DNA of 34,466 nt from Lachnospiraceae bacterium (GTDB lineage Bacteria > Bacillota > Clostridia > Lachnospirales > Lachnospiraceae): the NCBI GenBank assembly GCA_021205305.1, contig JAJPXU010000091.1, positions 1 to 34,466 on the forward strand. Direction: 5' to 3'. The position numbers and the translations under genes are program-made. How positions within the stretch are numbered: position 1 is the first letter of the stretch; the number at the start of each line of letters is the position of its first letter. Below are positions 7,450 to 16,286 of the stretch, one piece after another. Under the pieces are notes generated by a model. It ran no database searches, was not told where the DNA came from, and saw only the letters and a program-made list of their open reading frames with translations.

Positions 7450-8178
7450 ATGTTGACCTATGCGATGAGAAGCAGGCCGGGTGACCGGGATTACAATGAG
7501 GATACGATTCGAATGCAGGAGAATGGAGCAACACAGATTTTTCTTCTGGCTGATGGACTGGGAGGATGCGGACATGGCGAGATGGCGTCTTCTACTGCAG
7601 TGGACAGTGTGGCGAAACGTTTTCTGTGGGACGATCCTGCCGGAGAAAATTTTCTCCCGGATGCCATGGAGGGTGCACAGAACGCCGTTTCGACAGTAAA
7701 AGAAAAATATCCTGAGATGAAGAAAATGAGTACTACCCTGGTGATCCTTCGGATCAGCGGCGGGTTTGCACAGTGGATTCACATCGGAGATTCCAGGCTA
7801 TATCTGTTTCGAAAGAATCGTGTGGTGTTTCAGACCCTGGATCATAGTGTGCCGCAGATGCTGGTGAATATGGGAGAGATCAGGCCGGATGAGATCCGGC
7901 ACCATCCGGATCGTAACCGATTGCTGCGAACGATTGGATCAGCCTGGACTGATCAGCCGTATGAACTTTCCGAAAAGATTCCACTACAGAAGGGAGAGGC
8001 GTTTCTTCTTGCTTCAGACGGTTTTTGGGAATATATCGAGGAGAAGGATATGTGCCGGACACTCGCAGAGTCAAAAAATGTCGCCGGGTGGATAGAACGA
8101 ATGACAACGATTGTGGAAGAAAATGGCAGGAGCGCGGACATGGATAATTATTCCGCTGTCTGTGTATGGCTAGTTTGA
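7450..8178 (+). CDS. PP2C-family Ser/Thr phosphatase (second)
   Basis: 242 residues with a complete PP2C motif set: GDRDYNEDT near residue 11, LADGLGG, MSTTLVIL, IHIGDSRLYLF, LASDGFWEY and DNYSAVCV. It is not a close copy of the phosphatase at 4163 and has the more canonical first motif (RxxNED). The ATG directly follows an in-frame TGA, and AAGGTG/GAAGGG at about 7429-7437 serves as ribosome binding site. No membrane segment. Two phosphatases with one apparently active kinase suggest different targets or conditions (inference). Confidence 0.92.
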   Translation: MLTYAMRSRPGDRDYNEDTIRMQENGATQIFLLADGLGGCGHGEMASSTAVDSVAKRFLWDDPAGENFLPDAMEGAQNAVSTVKEKYPEMKKMSTTLVILRISGGFAQWIHIGDSRLYLFRKNRVVFQTLDHSVPQMLVNMGEIRPDEIRHHPDRNRLLRTIGSAWTDQPYELSEKIPLQKGEAFLLASDGFWEYIEEKDMCRTLAESKNVAGWIERMTTIVEENGRSADMDNYSAVCVWLV

Positions 8179-8188
8179 GGAAGCGGTT

Positions 8189-8818
8189 ATGGCAATTATC
8201 AGGTGTGTAAACGGACATTTTTATGATACGGCAAAATCGCAGGATTGTCCTTACTGTAGGAAAAGAGAACTGGAAAACGAACAGATTCAGAAAGTGATAC
8301 AGAATGCTCCTTATATCCGTGCCTCAGAGGAAATCAATCATGAGGCAGTCACGGTTGCCATGGATTCATCAGGGGAAGAACTGAATGTTATGCTTGGCAG
8401 GCTTCCCCGGCCGGGAATGTCTGGAATTTCAGTGGGAGACGATCCGGTCACAGTCGCTCTTTTCTCCGGAAAGCGTGGTAACGCCTATGTAACCGGCTGG
8501 CTGGTATCGGTTGAGGGACCGGAAAAGGGCAGAGATTACCGAATCCGCCATGGGATGAACTGGGTCGGAAGCAGCGCGGCCATGGATATTGTGATTTATG
8601 GGGATGCTTCCGTAGCGGCAGTAAGGCACTGCTCTATTGCGTATGACAGAAAAGCCAACCGCTTTTATGTGATTGCCGGGACGGGAACAGCGACATATCT
8701 GAATGGGGAGATATTAACAGACTCGCGGGAAATAAAGCTTGGCGATGAGGTTGGTATTGGGCGGTCGAAATACGAATTTATACCGTTTTGTCGAGAGGGA
8801 CACACATGGGACGAGTAG
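8189..8818 (+). CDS. Zinc-ribbon-like plus degenerate FHA domain protein
   Basis: 209 residues. The N-terminus has a CxNGHFYD...CPYC pattern (C6, H10, C20, C23) suited to bind zinc. A linker of about 80 residues leads to an FHA-like domain (about 100-205). The normal GRS motif that carries the phosphothreonine-contacting Arg reads VGSS here (Ser128), and the SRxH motif is altered to AVRHC, while the late LNGE turn is kept. Classical phosphothreonine reading is therefore doubtful. The paralogue at 12351 keeps GRS and SRVKH. It begins 10 bases after the phosphatase gene and its end overlaps the start of the vWA-FHA gene. Confidence 0.8.
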   Translation: MAIIRCVNGHFYDTAKSQDCPYCRKRELENEQIQKVIQNAPYIRASEEINHEAVTVAMDSSGEELNVMLGRLPRPGMSGISVGDDPVTVALFSGKRGNAYVTGWLVSVEGPEKGRDYRIRHGMNWVGSSAAMDIVIYGDASVAAVRHCSIAYDRKANRFYVIAGTGTATYLNGEILTDSREIKLGDEVGIGRSKYEFIPFCREGHTWDE

Positions 8819-10656
8819 AGGTAAAGAGACAGAGGATTCTGTCAGGGAAAATGTTGCTGGGGCTGCTGGTATTGCTTACGCTGTTTGCTTTGGATGGAAA
8901 TTCTGCCGGGGCAGCCGGCGACAGCTATCAGATCGAGCAGGTTTATGTCAATAAGCCGGAGGTGACTGCATATTATCGGACGGCGGACGCGGCGGGAGAA
9001 GTGACGGCCTATCTGAACGGAGAACTTCTTACTCTCACTTCGAACGAGCTGTTTTCGGATACCGGAGAAGGAGTCGAATATTATGTAATGATTGATGTGT
9101 CTGCATCCATACCCTCGTCCAGGTTTGCGGATATCCGGGAATCCGTGGCACAATTTGTCTCAGAACTTCGGGATGTGGATTCTCTGATCCTTGTAACGTT
9201 TGGCGAAGAAGTTTTGACTGTTCTGGATGGCTCTGAAAGCCGGGAGGACGCAGTAAACGCGATAAACGCTCTACAGAATCCGGATCAGGATACGCTGCTT
9301 TTTGAGGCGATCGATAGTGTTGCGGATGTGATCACGGCTGCGGCGGACAATTCCCGGAAGCGCCGGATTATGGTGATTATTTCCGATGGGAAAGACTGCG
9401 CGGATGATACCAGGAGTGTAGAGACTGTGGAAGCAACACTGACCGCGCAGGGGATTCCGGTTTATACCCTGGCTGTGGAGAATAATGAGGGAGATACACA
9501 GGCGGAAGTGACAAGCTACCGGGGAAAGTTTTCCTCCCTGGCCAGGAATACGGGGGGAATAGCCTGGGTAGTTTCAGATGGGGAAAATGTCCTTACAGGG
9601 CTTGAACAGATGCGAACGCAGATACTTGGGAGTTATCGCGCTGTTTTCCAGGCTTCATCGAATAAAGTGAGCAACACAAACGAAGATTTTGTCATGAAAT
9701 TTACCAGCGCCGGAAATGTGACAGACTCGCTGTCTGTACTAGTTGAGCGAGGACAGGCGGATACGATTCCGCCGCAGATTACCCGTATCGTTATGGGAGA
9801 ATTGAATGAAATCTGTATCTTTTTTTCAGAAAAAGTGCAAAATGCTTCGGATATCAGTAATTACAGTGTGAAAAAGGATGATCGCTCCATACCCGCGCAG
9901 CAGGTTCAGGTATCCGTCGAAGACGAAAACAGTTATATCCTGATTTTTGGGAATGATCTGTATTCTGGACAGTATACCATTACAGTCAGCAATGTGACAG
10001 ATGATTCCAATGAGGAGAACGCTCTGGCGAATCCGGTGCAGACAGTTCAGCTAACCGGTCTGGAAGAGACGGAAATGCCGGAGACGGAACCGCTTACAGA
10101 AAACGTGACAGAGACGCAATCAGAAAGCGAAATGGTGACAGAAAGTGAAACAGAGGCTGAACTCGGAGAACGGATCCTCAAATGGTGGCCGGTGGTTCTG
10201 ACCGTGATCGTTTTGATCCTGATTTTCGTGATTATCCTTGTATACCGGGGGATCAAAAAGAAAAAGGGAGTTCTGTTCATAGATGGGCATATGGTGACGC
10301 CGGATAAGGTGGAAGAGAAAGTACACATTGCAGTTGGCAGTACTCCGTCTCTTCCCAGAAAAAAAATCACTCTCTGGCTGAGTAATGGCAGGGATGAAGC
10401 GAAAAGAGTAGATAAGGTCATTGAAAGCAGCCTGATTGTGGGACGTTCTACTCAGTGCGATATTTACTGTGATGATCCAATGATGTCACGCCAGCATTTT
10501 ATTTTGGAAGTAGAGAATGATGACGTATATGTAACGGATCTCCAGACAAGAAATGGCACAAGCGTGAACGGGGTATCTATTCTGGAACGCTATCGGCTGA
10601 CGCAGGAGGATGAGATTACCGCTGGCAGTATAAAATTCCGGATTACCTGGGAATAA
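8806..10656 (+). CDS. Transmembrane vWA - Ig-like - FHA protein
   Basis: 616 residues from the ATG at 8806, chosen because GAGAGGGA lies about seven bases upstream; it overlaps the previous gene by 13 bases. The order is: signal peptide (hydrophobic stretch about 14-29), a von Willebrand A domain with MIDAS residues DVSAS (97-101) and SDGKD (Asp194), an Ig-like domain (about 320-410), a Glu/Thr/Ser-rich linker, one transmembrane helix (about 460-482), and a cytosolic FHA domain with GRS at 546-548, SRQH at 561-564 and NGTSVNG. The vWA should face outward and the FHA inward, so an external protein or metal-dependent adhesion event could be linked to phosphothreonine reading inside (inference). 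The FHA is intact. Confidence 0.88.
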   Translation: MGRVEVKRQRILSGKMLLGLLVLLTLFALDGNSAGAAGDSYQIEQVYVNKPEVTAYYRTADAAGEVTAYLNGELLTLTSNELFSDTGEGVEYYVMIDVSASIPSSRFADIRESVAQFVSELRDVDSLILVTFGEEVLTVLDGSESREDAVNAINALQNPDQDTLLFEAIDSVADVITAAADNSRKRRIMVIISDGKDCADDTRSVETVEATLTAQGIPVYTLAVENNEGDTQAEVTSYRGKFSSLARNTGGIAWVVSDGENVLTGLEQMRTQILGSYRAVFQASSNKVSNTNEDFVMKFTSAGNVTDSLSVLVERGQADTIPPQITRIVMGELNEICIFFSEKVQNASDISNYSVKKDDRSIPAQQVQVSVEDENSYILIFGNDLYSGQYTITVSNVTDDSNEENALANPVQTVQLTGLEETEMPETEPLTENVTETQSESEMVTESETEAELGERILKWWPVVLTVIVLILIFVIILVYRGIKKKKGVLFIDGHMVTPDKVEEKVHIAVGSTPSLPRKKITLWLSNGRDEAKRVDKVIESSLIVGRSTQCDIYCDDPMMSRQHFILEVENDDVYVTDLQTRNGTSVNGVSILERYRLTQEDEITAGSIKFRITWE

Positions 10657-10726
10657 AAAGGCCGGCCATGTCTGGCGGATGCCGATGGAAACTGCTGGTT
10701 TCAGCTGGGGCAGAGAGGAGGGAAAT

Positions 10727-11413
10727 ATGTATATCTGTAGGATTTGTGCGAATGAAATGGAAGAATCACAGGAGGCGTGTCCTTACTGCGGCTGCCCTCC
10801 GGGATTTCCTTTGCCTCCGGGACCTTTGGCAGACGAGACGAGGTATCGTCCATTGTATGTGAAGCATCTGCGCGGCAATCATCCTCTCTGGATATACTGG
10901 GACGGTACCGGGGAAAATAGGGTCTTTATCCGGAAAGTCCCGCGCGGAGAGAGAGGAAAAGAACTATCAGAGCGGCTGGAACAGATCCGGGAAGCGGGTC
11001 TTCCCATATTTCCCGTTATCACAGAGATAAGAATGCCGACTGAAGCGGCAGAAGGCTATTATGTCTATGTGGCGCCGGACGGAGTCACTCTGTCGGAAAG
11101 ACTGGAAAGGGAAAGACCGCTGGAACTGTCCTGCACAATCAGGGTGGAAGAAGAACTCTGGAAAGCATACGAAATGATGAAGATTAAAAAGATCCGACAT
11201 GGTTCCCTGGAACCATCCGGGATATATCTGGATGGTGACGGGATCGTGCTGGATTACTTTGAAGCGGATGCAGTGGAAGAAGAAGATCAGACCAGAATCT
11301 GGCAAATATTGGATGATATGAGAAAAAGCGGCTGCCTGCAGACAGGGGATTTCTATACAGACAGCTCTGTGGGCGGACGGATTCGGCAGTTTTTCAGGTC
11401 ATTGAAAGGATGA
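10727..11413 (+). CDS. Zinc-ribbon protein with a highly degenerate kinase-like domain
   Basis: The start at 10727 has AGGAGGG just upstream, and the N-terminus gives the same CxxC-x10-CxxC ribbon (C4, C7, C18, C21) as the kinases at 2648 and 4941. The following 200 residues carry faint kinase landmarks: VFIRKVP (lysine strand), YYVYVAPDGVTLSERL (hinge, like VMEYLEGxSL), and RHGSLEPSGIYLDGDGIVLDY at the place of HRDxxPxNI and DFG. Catalytic HRD is HGS (158-160), the Mg-binding Asn is lost, and DFG is DYF (176-178). It is also short (228 residues), with much of the C-lobe missing. I read it as a pseudokinase remnant kept as a binding module; an alternative is an unrelated ribbon protein. Confidence 0.7.
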   Translation: MYICRICANEMEESQEACPYCGCPPGFPLPPGPLADETRYRPLYVKHLRGNHPLWIYWDGTGENRVFIRKVPRGERGKELSERLEQIREAGLPIFPVITEIRMPTEAAEGYYVYVAPDGVTLSERLERERPLELSCTIRVEEELWKAYEMMKIKKIRHGSLEPSGIYLDGDGIVLDYFEADAVEEEDQTRIWQILDDMRKSGCLQTGDFYTDSSVGGRIRQFFRSLKG

Positions 11414-11427
11414 GGGAGGTATTGAGT

Positions 11428-12327
11428 GTGGAAGAACGAAAACTGGACAGTGAACGGAAATTCTGGAAATATATAGTTTTTGGCATCATTACGTGTGGAA
11501 TATATGACCTGATTTTCTGGTGGAAAATGATAAAAGATCTGAATACGGCCTGTGCTCCATATGAGAATGACGACAGCCAGAGATCGCCGAACTTTATTGT
11601 TCTCATCCTGCTGACCATTGTGACATGCGGTATTTACTATTTCTTTTGGCTGTATAAACAGGGAAACCGCATCAAGAGAGTTGGAACAGCCTATGGGTTA
11701 AGTATTGACGAGACTGGCAGCACTTATCTGCTATGGGATCTTGTAGGGGTTCTTCTTTGTATGCTGGGACCGTGGGTATGTATGTATTATCTTGTGACGA
11801 ATATAACCAAGCTTTGCAAGGTATATAACTATCAGCACGGATTTGATGGTTCCGCGTCAGGACAGGGAGCATATGGCGGCAATCCGTATGGTTCTCAGGG
11901 AAATGCACAGATCCCATATGGACAGCAGAATAATGGAGGAATGCCTGGTGCGCAGAACAATGGGTCATTCTATTATGGACAGGATCCAAACACCATAGCG
12001 ACACAGCGGGCGCCGCAAAGCCGGACGCTGCTCTTTATCAAAGGCACTTACAGTGGAGCCGAGGTAGAGATCCGATCCGGAGAGGAGCTGGTGATCGGAA
12101 GAAATGGAGAAGCCTGCAACTTCGTGCTCCCAGATCCGGATATCAGCCGGAAACATTGTACCGTGCGGTATTCCGCAGAGGATGGATATTTTTATGTGAC
12201 AGACTATTCTACGTTTGGCGTATATATGAATGGTTCTACGAGGTTAAAAAGAGAGGTTGCTACACAATGCCCTCCAGGGACAAGGCTGTCACTGGGAGAA
12301 GGAAACAATGTGTTTATTTTGCAATAA
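11428..12327 (+). CDS. DUF4234 membrane protein with C-terminal FHA domain
   Basis: Three hydrophobic helices make a DUF4234 region (about 14-130, with ITCGIYDLIFWW, VTCGIYYFFWLY and LLWDLVGVLLCMLGPW). A Gly/Gln/Asn-rich linker (about 142-200) leads to an FHA domain with VIGRNGE, ISRKHC and VYMNG, so the phosphothreonine site looks intact. The GTG at 11428 has GGGAGGT seven bases upstream and is chosen; an ATG at 11410 overlaps the previous stop but has no room for a ribosome binding site. It probably anchors phosphothreonine reading at the membrane. The DUF4234 part is shared with the protein at 25953. Confidence 0.88.
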   Translation: MEERKLDSERKFWKYIVFGIITCGIYDLIFWWKMIKDLNTACAPYENDDSQRSPNFIVLILLTIVTCGIYYFFWLYKQGNRIKRVGTAYGLSIDETGSTYLLWDLVGVLLCMLGPWVCMYYLVTNITKLCKVYNYQHGFDGSASGQGAYGGNPYGSQGNAQIPYGQQNNGGMPGAQNNGSFYYGQDPNTIATQRAPQSRTLLFIKGTYSGAEVEIRSGEELVIGRNGEACNFVLPDPDISRKHCTVRYSAEDGYFYVTDYSTFGVYMNGSTRLKREVATQCPPGTRLSLGEGNNVFILQ

Positions 12328-12350
12328 AGCAGAGCAGGAGGAAAAACAAA

Positions 12351-13142
12351 ATGAAACTGACAAAATGCCCAAACGGTCATTTTTATGACGAAGAGAAGTA
12401 TCAGCAGTGTCCGCACTGTACGGGAAACGTTTCTGGTCAAAACGGAGCAGAGAGACCTACGGATGCGTTTATGGGTTCCGCGGGAATGCAGCAGATGGGA
12501 GGCAGCATGGCCGGTGGTTATCAGGGGGGCCCGGCAGCATCTGCTATGGATGTGACGCAGCGAGGCCCATCGATTGGCGGAAATTATAGCGGAAACGATT
12601 CCTATGCGACGGTCGGATTTGCAGAAACAAACGGAAACCGCCAGCAGTGGGAAAACTCGAAGGCATCAGCCGGGGAAAATCTTTCTTCAGACGATGAAGG
12701 AAAAACGGTCGCCTATATGGCGTGGAATAGAGAAACCTCATCGGCTGATGAAAATAAAACCGTGGGCGGCTCAAAAGAAAACAGTCTGCAGGCACATCAG
12801 GCTCAGCCAATTGTGGGATGGCTGGTGTGTGTGGAAGGCAACAACTATGGAAAAGCGTTTGACTTGTATTGTGGGAAAAACTTTATCGGGCGCTCTTCTG
12901 AAATGGACGTCTCCCTTGACGACAAGACTGTCTCGCGGGTCAAGCACGCGATTATTGTATATGAACCGAAAGAAAGACGGTATTTTGCGCAGCCGGGTGA
13001 TTCCCATGAATTGTTTTACCGGAACGAGACCGTTGTGCTTTCCAGCACGGAGCTGAATGACAGAGATACTCTTACGATAGGAAAAACAAAACTGGTCTTT
13101 GTACCGTTCTGCGATCAGAGGTTTGGGTGGGAGAGCGAATAA
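12351..13142 (+). CDS. Zinc-ribbon-like plus FHA domain protein
   Basis: 263 residues from the ATG at 12351 (AGGAGG about ten bases upstream). The N-terminal motif CPNGHFYD...CPHC matches that of 8189. A Gly/Met/Gln/Ser-rich linker with two TVAYM/TVGG-type segments (DEGKTVAYM, DENKTVGG) may hold phosphorylatable threonines. The C-terminal FHA domain (about 155-260) has FIGRSSEMD and VSRVKHAI, so key residues are intact. It is the likely functional counterpart of the degenerate FHA at 8189. Cytosolic; no membrane segment. Confidence 0.87.
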   Translation: MKLTKCPNGHFYDEEKYQQCPHCTGNVSGQNGAERPTDAFMGSAGMQQMGGSMAGGYQGGPAASAMDVTQRGPSIGGNYSGNDSYATVGFAETNGNRQQWENSKASAGENLSSDDEGKTVAYMAWNRETSSADENKTVGGSKENSLQAHQAQPIVGWLVCVEGNNYGKAFDLYCGKNFIGRSSEMDVSLDDKTVSRVKHAIIVYEPKERRYFAQPGDSHELFYRNETVVLSSTELNDRDTLTIGKTKLVFVPFCDQRFGWESE

Positions 13143-13172
13143 ACAGATCTGTCTGTCTTTGGGGAAGTATGT

Positions 13173-15008
13173 ATGAAATGGAAAGAAACACTGGAGTATA
13201 CTGGTTATCAGTTATGCCTGAAATATGATGAGGGAATACAATATGAGTTTAATTTAAGAAAACAGCAGCTTCACCCGAATAAATATTATAAAAAAGTATT
13301 TTTACTAATAGAATTATTCGTGAAAAGGCGAATACTTGGCATTTCTCTTTGGGATGAATGGTACAGGAAGCAAAGAAGACTTACTTTTCCTGAATGGGAT
13401 AATACAAACCGGGAGTTTGATTTACATATGAAAAAATTTCCTGTTGGTGAAGAGCGGTTTTTGATCGTAGATATCTGGAATATCCTGGTATGGCCAATAC
13501 TTGGAAATATGGAAAGGCAGAATTCTTTTCTTGACTTCATCATTGCTACAGAAGCCGAACTGTTGGAGAGAAAAAAGGAGGGAGACCGGTACAAGCGTGC
13601 CTGGAAAGAATTGTTTGGTTTCTCTATCATAAATGAGGATATCAGGAGCAGGATTCTTTCAGCGGAAGAAACAGGTATAAAAGTGATTCTGGTTGATCAG
13701 AATGAGTCAGATCCTTCTTTGTTGTCAGAATGGCTGGAAAGCTTTGGATTTCCAGGAGAGATGACGGTGATTACACCTGTACAGCTATCTTCTACGATTG
13801 ATGGGAGCAGGAAAAAAGAAACTATTTATCTGACTCTGAAAAAAGACCGGATCAAAGAAAAGTACGCTTCGTGCATTGAAATTCCAGATGTCCTGGAGAA
13901 AGGAAAACCATATCGGACTTTTCCAGGAAACAGCCCTGTGGAATGCGTTTACGATACGATTATGAATATACGCTTTCATTGGAAGACTGGAAATGATACA
14001 GCGGATTTCTTCTATGGGATAGGTTTTAAGTACGGAGGTATTCTGGTGGCAGGTATCTGTCAGTGGCTGAACCAGATTATAAAGCAATATGATATTGACA
14101 GCCTTCTGTTTACTTCGAGAGATTGTGATATCATATCGCAGGTTTATTGCAAATGGTTTTGCCGCCTGGATTGTGAATATATTTATGTATCCAGAAGAGC
14201 ATTGATTGAAGCAATGTTTGAAACCTGTCCTCAGATGTATAAAAACGGGGTTTTCCTTCCCAAAATATCGTATGAAGAAAGAGTTACCGTAAGGGAGATT
14301 TTTCAGGATATGGAGATTGAGTTCCTTTTGGCGGATTTGAAGGATACGGGACTTGAGCCGGATTCACCGTTTGATTATCCCGCATATGAGAAAATAAGTA
14401 ATATTTTTGAATGTCGGTATCAGGATCTTGTTGACCATTTTCGGAAATACAGGGTTGCTGCGCCTGAATATCTGAAGCGCTATTTTGATGAAAAAGGAAA
14501 AGTCTGTGTAGTGGATCTTGGATGGAAAGGAACGATAGCCAGGCTGTTGAGACAGATGAAAAAAGAGCAGGGATGGAATTGCGAGATAACAGGAGCGCTG
14601 GTTGCGGCAATGGATGATGAAATGATTAGCAATGAGATTTCTCACGGGGATGTTGTGACTTACCTGTTTTCAAACGAAAGGACGCAAAACTACAAACGTA
14701 AAAGAGGAATTCCATACAATAATCAGCAGGTTAAATGTTTTGAAACATTATTTACCTCACCGGAGAAAACACTAAATCATTATAATCTGGATTCGAGCGG
14801 GGAGGTATATCTGGAATTTCGGGATGAAAACCAAAATGCGGATAATATTAGACAGATACACAGAGGAATTATGGATTTTCTGGATCGCTTTATGCCTTTT
14901 ATCCACCATTATAATCTAAAAATATCATCCGAGGAGGCGTTTTCACCGCTGAGTGCACTTCTGGATAGCCGTAAACTGGTTGAATTGTTTTTAAGGCATT
15001 TGGCATAG
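13173..15008 (+). CDS. HAD-superfamily-like protein of the polysaccharide-locus type (COG5610-like), motif I altered
   Basis: 611 residues. The segments FLIVDIWNILVWP (about 96-108), SLLFTSRDCDIISQVY, YIYVSRRALIEA and VCVVDLGWKGTI (Asp448) resemble large HAD-type predicted hydrolases found in capsule and lipopolysaccharide loci. The HAD nucleophile motif DxD reads D100-I-W102, so the second Asp is missing and activity is uncertain. The gene is visibly more AT-rich than its neighbours and has no link to phospho-signalling or type VII secretion. The next gene starts with a piece of a polysaccharide exporter. Both facts suggest a transferred fragment of a surface-polysaccharide cluster. GGGGAAG precedes the ATG. 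The family call is from motif memory. Confidence 0.6.
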   Translation: MKWKETLEYTGYQLCLKYDEGIQYEFNLRKQQLHPNKYYKKVFLLIELFVKRRILGISLWDEWYRKQRRLTFPEWDNTNREFDLHMKKFPVGEERFLIVDIWNILVWPILGNMERQNSFLDFIIATEAELLERKKEGDRYKRAWKELFGFSIINEDIRSRILSAEETGIKVILVDQNESDPSLLSEWLESFGFPGEMTVITPVQLSSTIDGSRKKETIYLTLKKDRIKEKYASCIEIPDVLEKGKPYRTFPGNSPVECVYDTIMNIRFHWKTGNDTADFFYGIGFKYGGILVAGICQWLNQIIKQYDIDSLLFTSRDCDIISQVYCKWFCRLDCEYIYVSRRALIEAMFETCPQMYKNGVFLPKISYEERVTVREIFQDMEIEFLLADLKDTGLEPDSPFDYPAYEKISNIFECRYQDLVDHFRKYRVAAPEYLKRYFDEKGKVCVVDLGWKGTIARLLRQMKKEQGWNCEITGALVAAMDDEMISNEISHGDVVTYLFSNERTQNYKRKRGIPYNNQQVKCFETLFTSPEKTLNHYNLDSSGEVYLEFRDENQNADNIRQIHRGIMDFLDRFMPFIHHYNLKISSEEAFSPLSALLDSRKLVELFLRHLA

Positions 15009-15047
15009 GGTAAATAAGATGTCTGAATATGATGGATGGGAGAAAAA

Positions 15048-16115
15048 GTGGAAAATAACATGGAATCAGGAAGAAAGAAAAATATGATCTGGCAAATGGC
15101 TAAAAATGATATGAAAGCCAGATATGCCAGTTCAATGCTGGGTATTTTGTGGATTTTTGTATTGCCTTTTATTACGATACTTGTTTTTTGGGTGGTGTAT
15201 CCGTCCGCAGCAAAGCGTCTTTCTAACGCGATAGGACGTATGGTGGTGGCTCAGACGTCAAATGTTGAGAGTACCAGCGGCGTAACTCTGTATTTTCCGT
15301 TTGATAATATGGAACGGTTTGCAGATTACGGAGAGGTGCAGTATAAAAATTTGCTCGATGAGGCTTATGAGGATTTTATAGCTTTGTTTATGGAATATCG
15401 TCAGAATGAGGAATCGGAGACCGACTGGACGCTTGCCGGGATAGAAGTAGGAGAGAGCGAGCTGACTCTACAGTTGACAGATGAGCAGGTGGAGAATCTT
15501 GCCTATGCTTCCTACAGCATCCTGCGCAGGACGGAAAACGGGTATTATACGCCGGTTCGCTCCGGCTGCGCGATTTGGCCGGATGAGGATGGGGTTTTGC
15601 GGGTTGATACGGAGCAGTATGTACTGGTTCTGGAAGATTCTCAATCTTCGATTGAGTGGCCGGTAGAACAGCTGGAGGCGACTGGTTCAGAGGAACTGTA
15701 TATAAATGACGAAGCTTATGTGCGGCTTTCTGATGGAGAGAACACGATTGCGGTGACAGTCAGCCTTTGTCTGAACACGGAAACGGGCGCTGCGTCGGTG
15801 CGGTCGACGTATTTCACAGAAGCGGATTCTGAGATCGTGCCGGATGGAAAAATGGATCAGCGTCTGGATGATTACTCAATCCTTAGCTGTGAAGCTATTG
15901 AGTATAGTCCTTCCTTTAATAGCCAGGGAGACGCGATGCCCTGGGAAAAATGGAAGATCTGCGGTAGCACCTCACTCACATCCATCTGTGTGGACGAGTT
16001 TTTTACTGGTTATATAAGGAGTATCTCAGAGTCAGAGGAAACATATATTGTCCAGATTGAGCTACAGGATACGACAGGAGATGTGTATGCGTCAAACTAT
16101 GTGACGCTTCCGTAG
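15048..16115 (+). CDS. Chimeric membrane protein: ABC-2 exporter N-terminus joined to an unknown ectodomain
   Basis: The first 51 residues contain MIWQMAKNDMKARYASS and a transmembrane helix (about 32-51, ILWIFVLPFITILVFW), which match the opening of ABC-2 polysaccharide/teichoic acid export permeases (TagG/RfbA type). Such proteins have about 260 residues and six helices; here the similarity stops after helix 1. The remaining 300 residues (ESTSGVTLYFPF onward) are hydrophilic, acidic and unlike a permease. They would lie outside the membrane. Base composition also changes near 15200. The GTG at 15048 has GGGAGA just upstream and is chosen; an ATG at 15036 lacks one. The ectodomain is not recognised. 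The protein may be functional because the borrowed helix still gives an anchor. Confidence 0.65.
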   Translation: MENNMESGRKKNMIWQMAKNDMKARYASSMLGILWIFVLPFITILVFWVVYPSAAKRLSNAIGRMVVAQTSNVESTSGVTLYFPFDNMERFADYGEVQYKNLLDEAYEDFIALFMEYRQNEESETDWTLAGIEVGESELTLQLTDEQVENLAYASYSILRRTENGYYTPVRSGCAIWPDEDGVLRVDTEQYVLVLEDSQSSIEWPVEQLEATGSEELYINDEAYVRLSDGENTIAVTVSLCLNTETGAASVRSTYFTEADSEIVPDGKMDQRLDDYSILSCEAIEYSPSFNSQGDAMPWEKWKICGSTSLTSICVDEFFTGYIRSISESEETYIVQIELQDTTGDVYASNYVTLP

Positions 16116-16286
16116 AATGTGTCTGATTACAAGACTTTATGTGGAGAATTTCTGTGAGCTGCGTTGAGGCTTTTATGAACTGTGATTCGTGTATTAGGCG
16201 GTGCAAGATACATAAGTTATTTCGGAACAGATCCTGAGATAGATTCCGGGATTATCCTGAAAATACCAGAAGAAAGGAAGGATGAG

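Noticed and set aside
8788-8808. TTG at 8788 as the start of the vWA-FHA gene
   Set aside because: The ATG at 8806 has a well-spaced ribosome binding site and gives a normal signal peptide.
12156-12350. Extended N-terminus of the FHA gene at 12351
   Set aside because: It overlaps the previous FHA domain in another frame, while AGGAGG and the conserved CPNGHFYD opening fix the start at 12351.
16116-16286. A separate promoter before the WXG100 block
   Set aside because: I found no hexamer pair with acceptable spacing that I could defend, though the gap is long enough for one.
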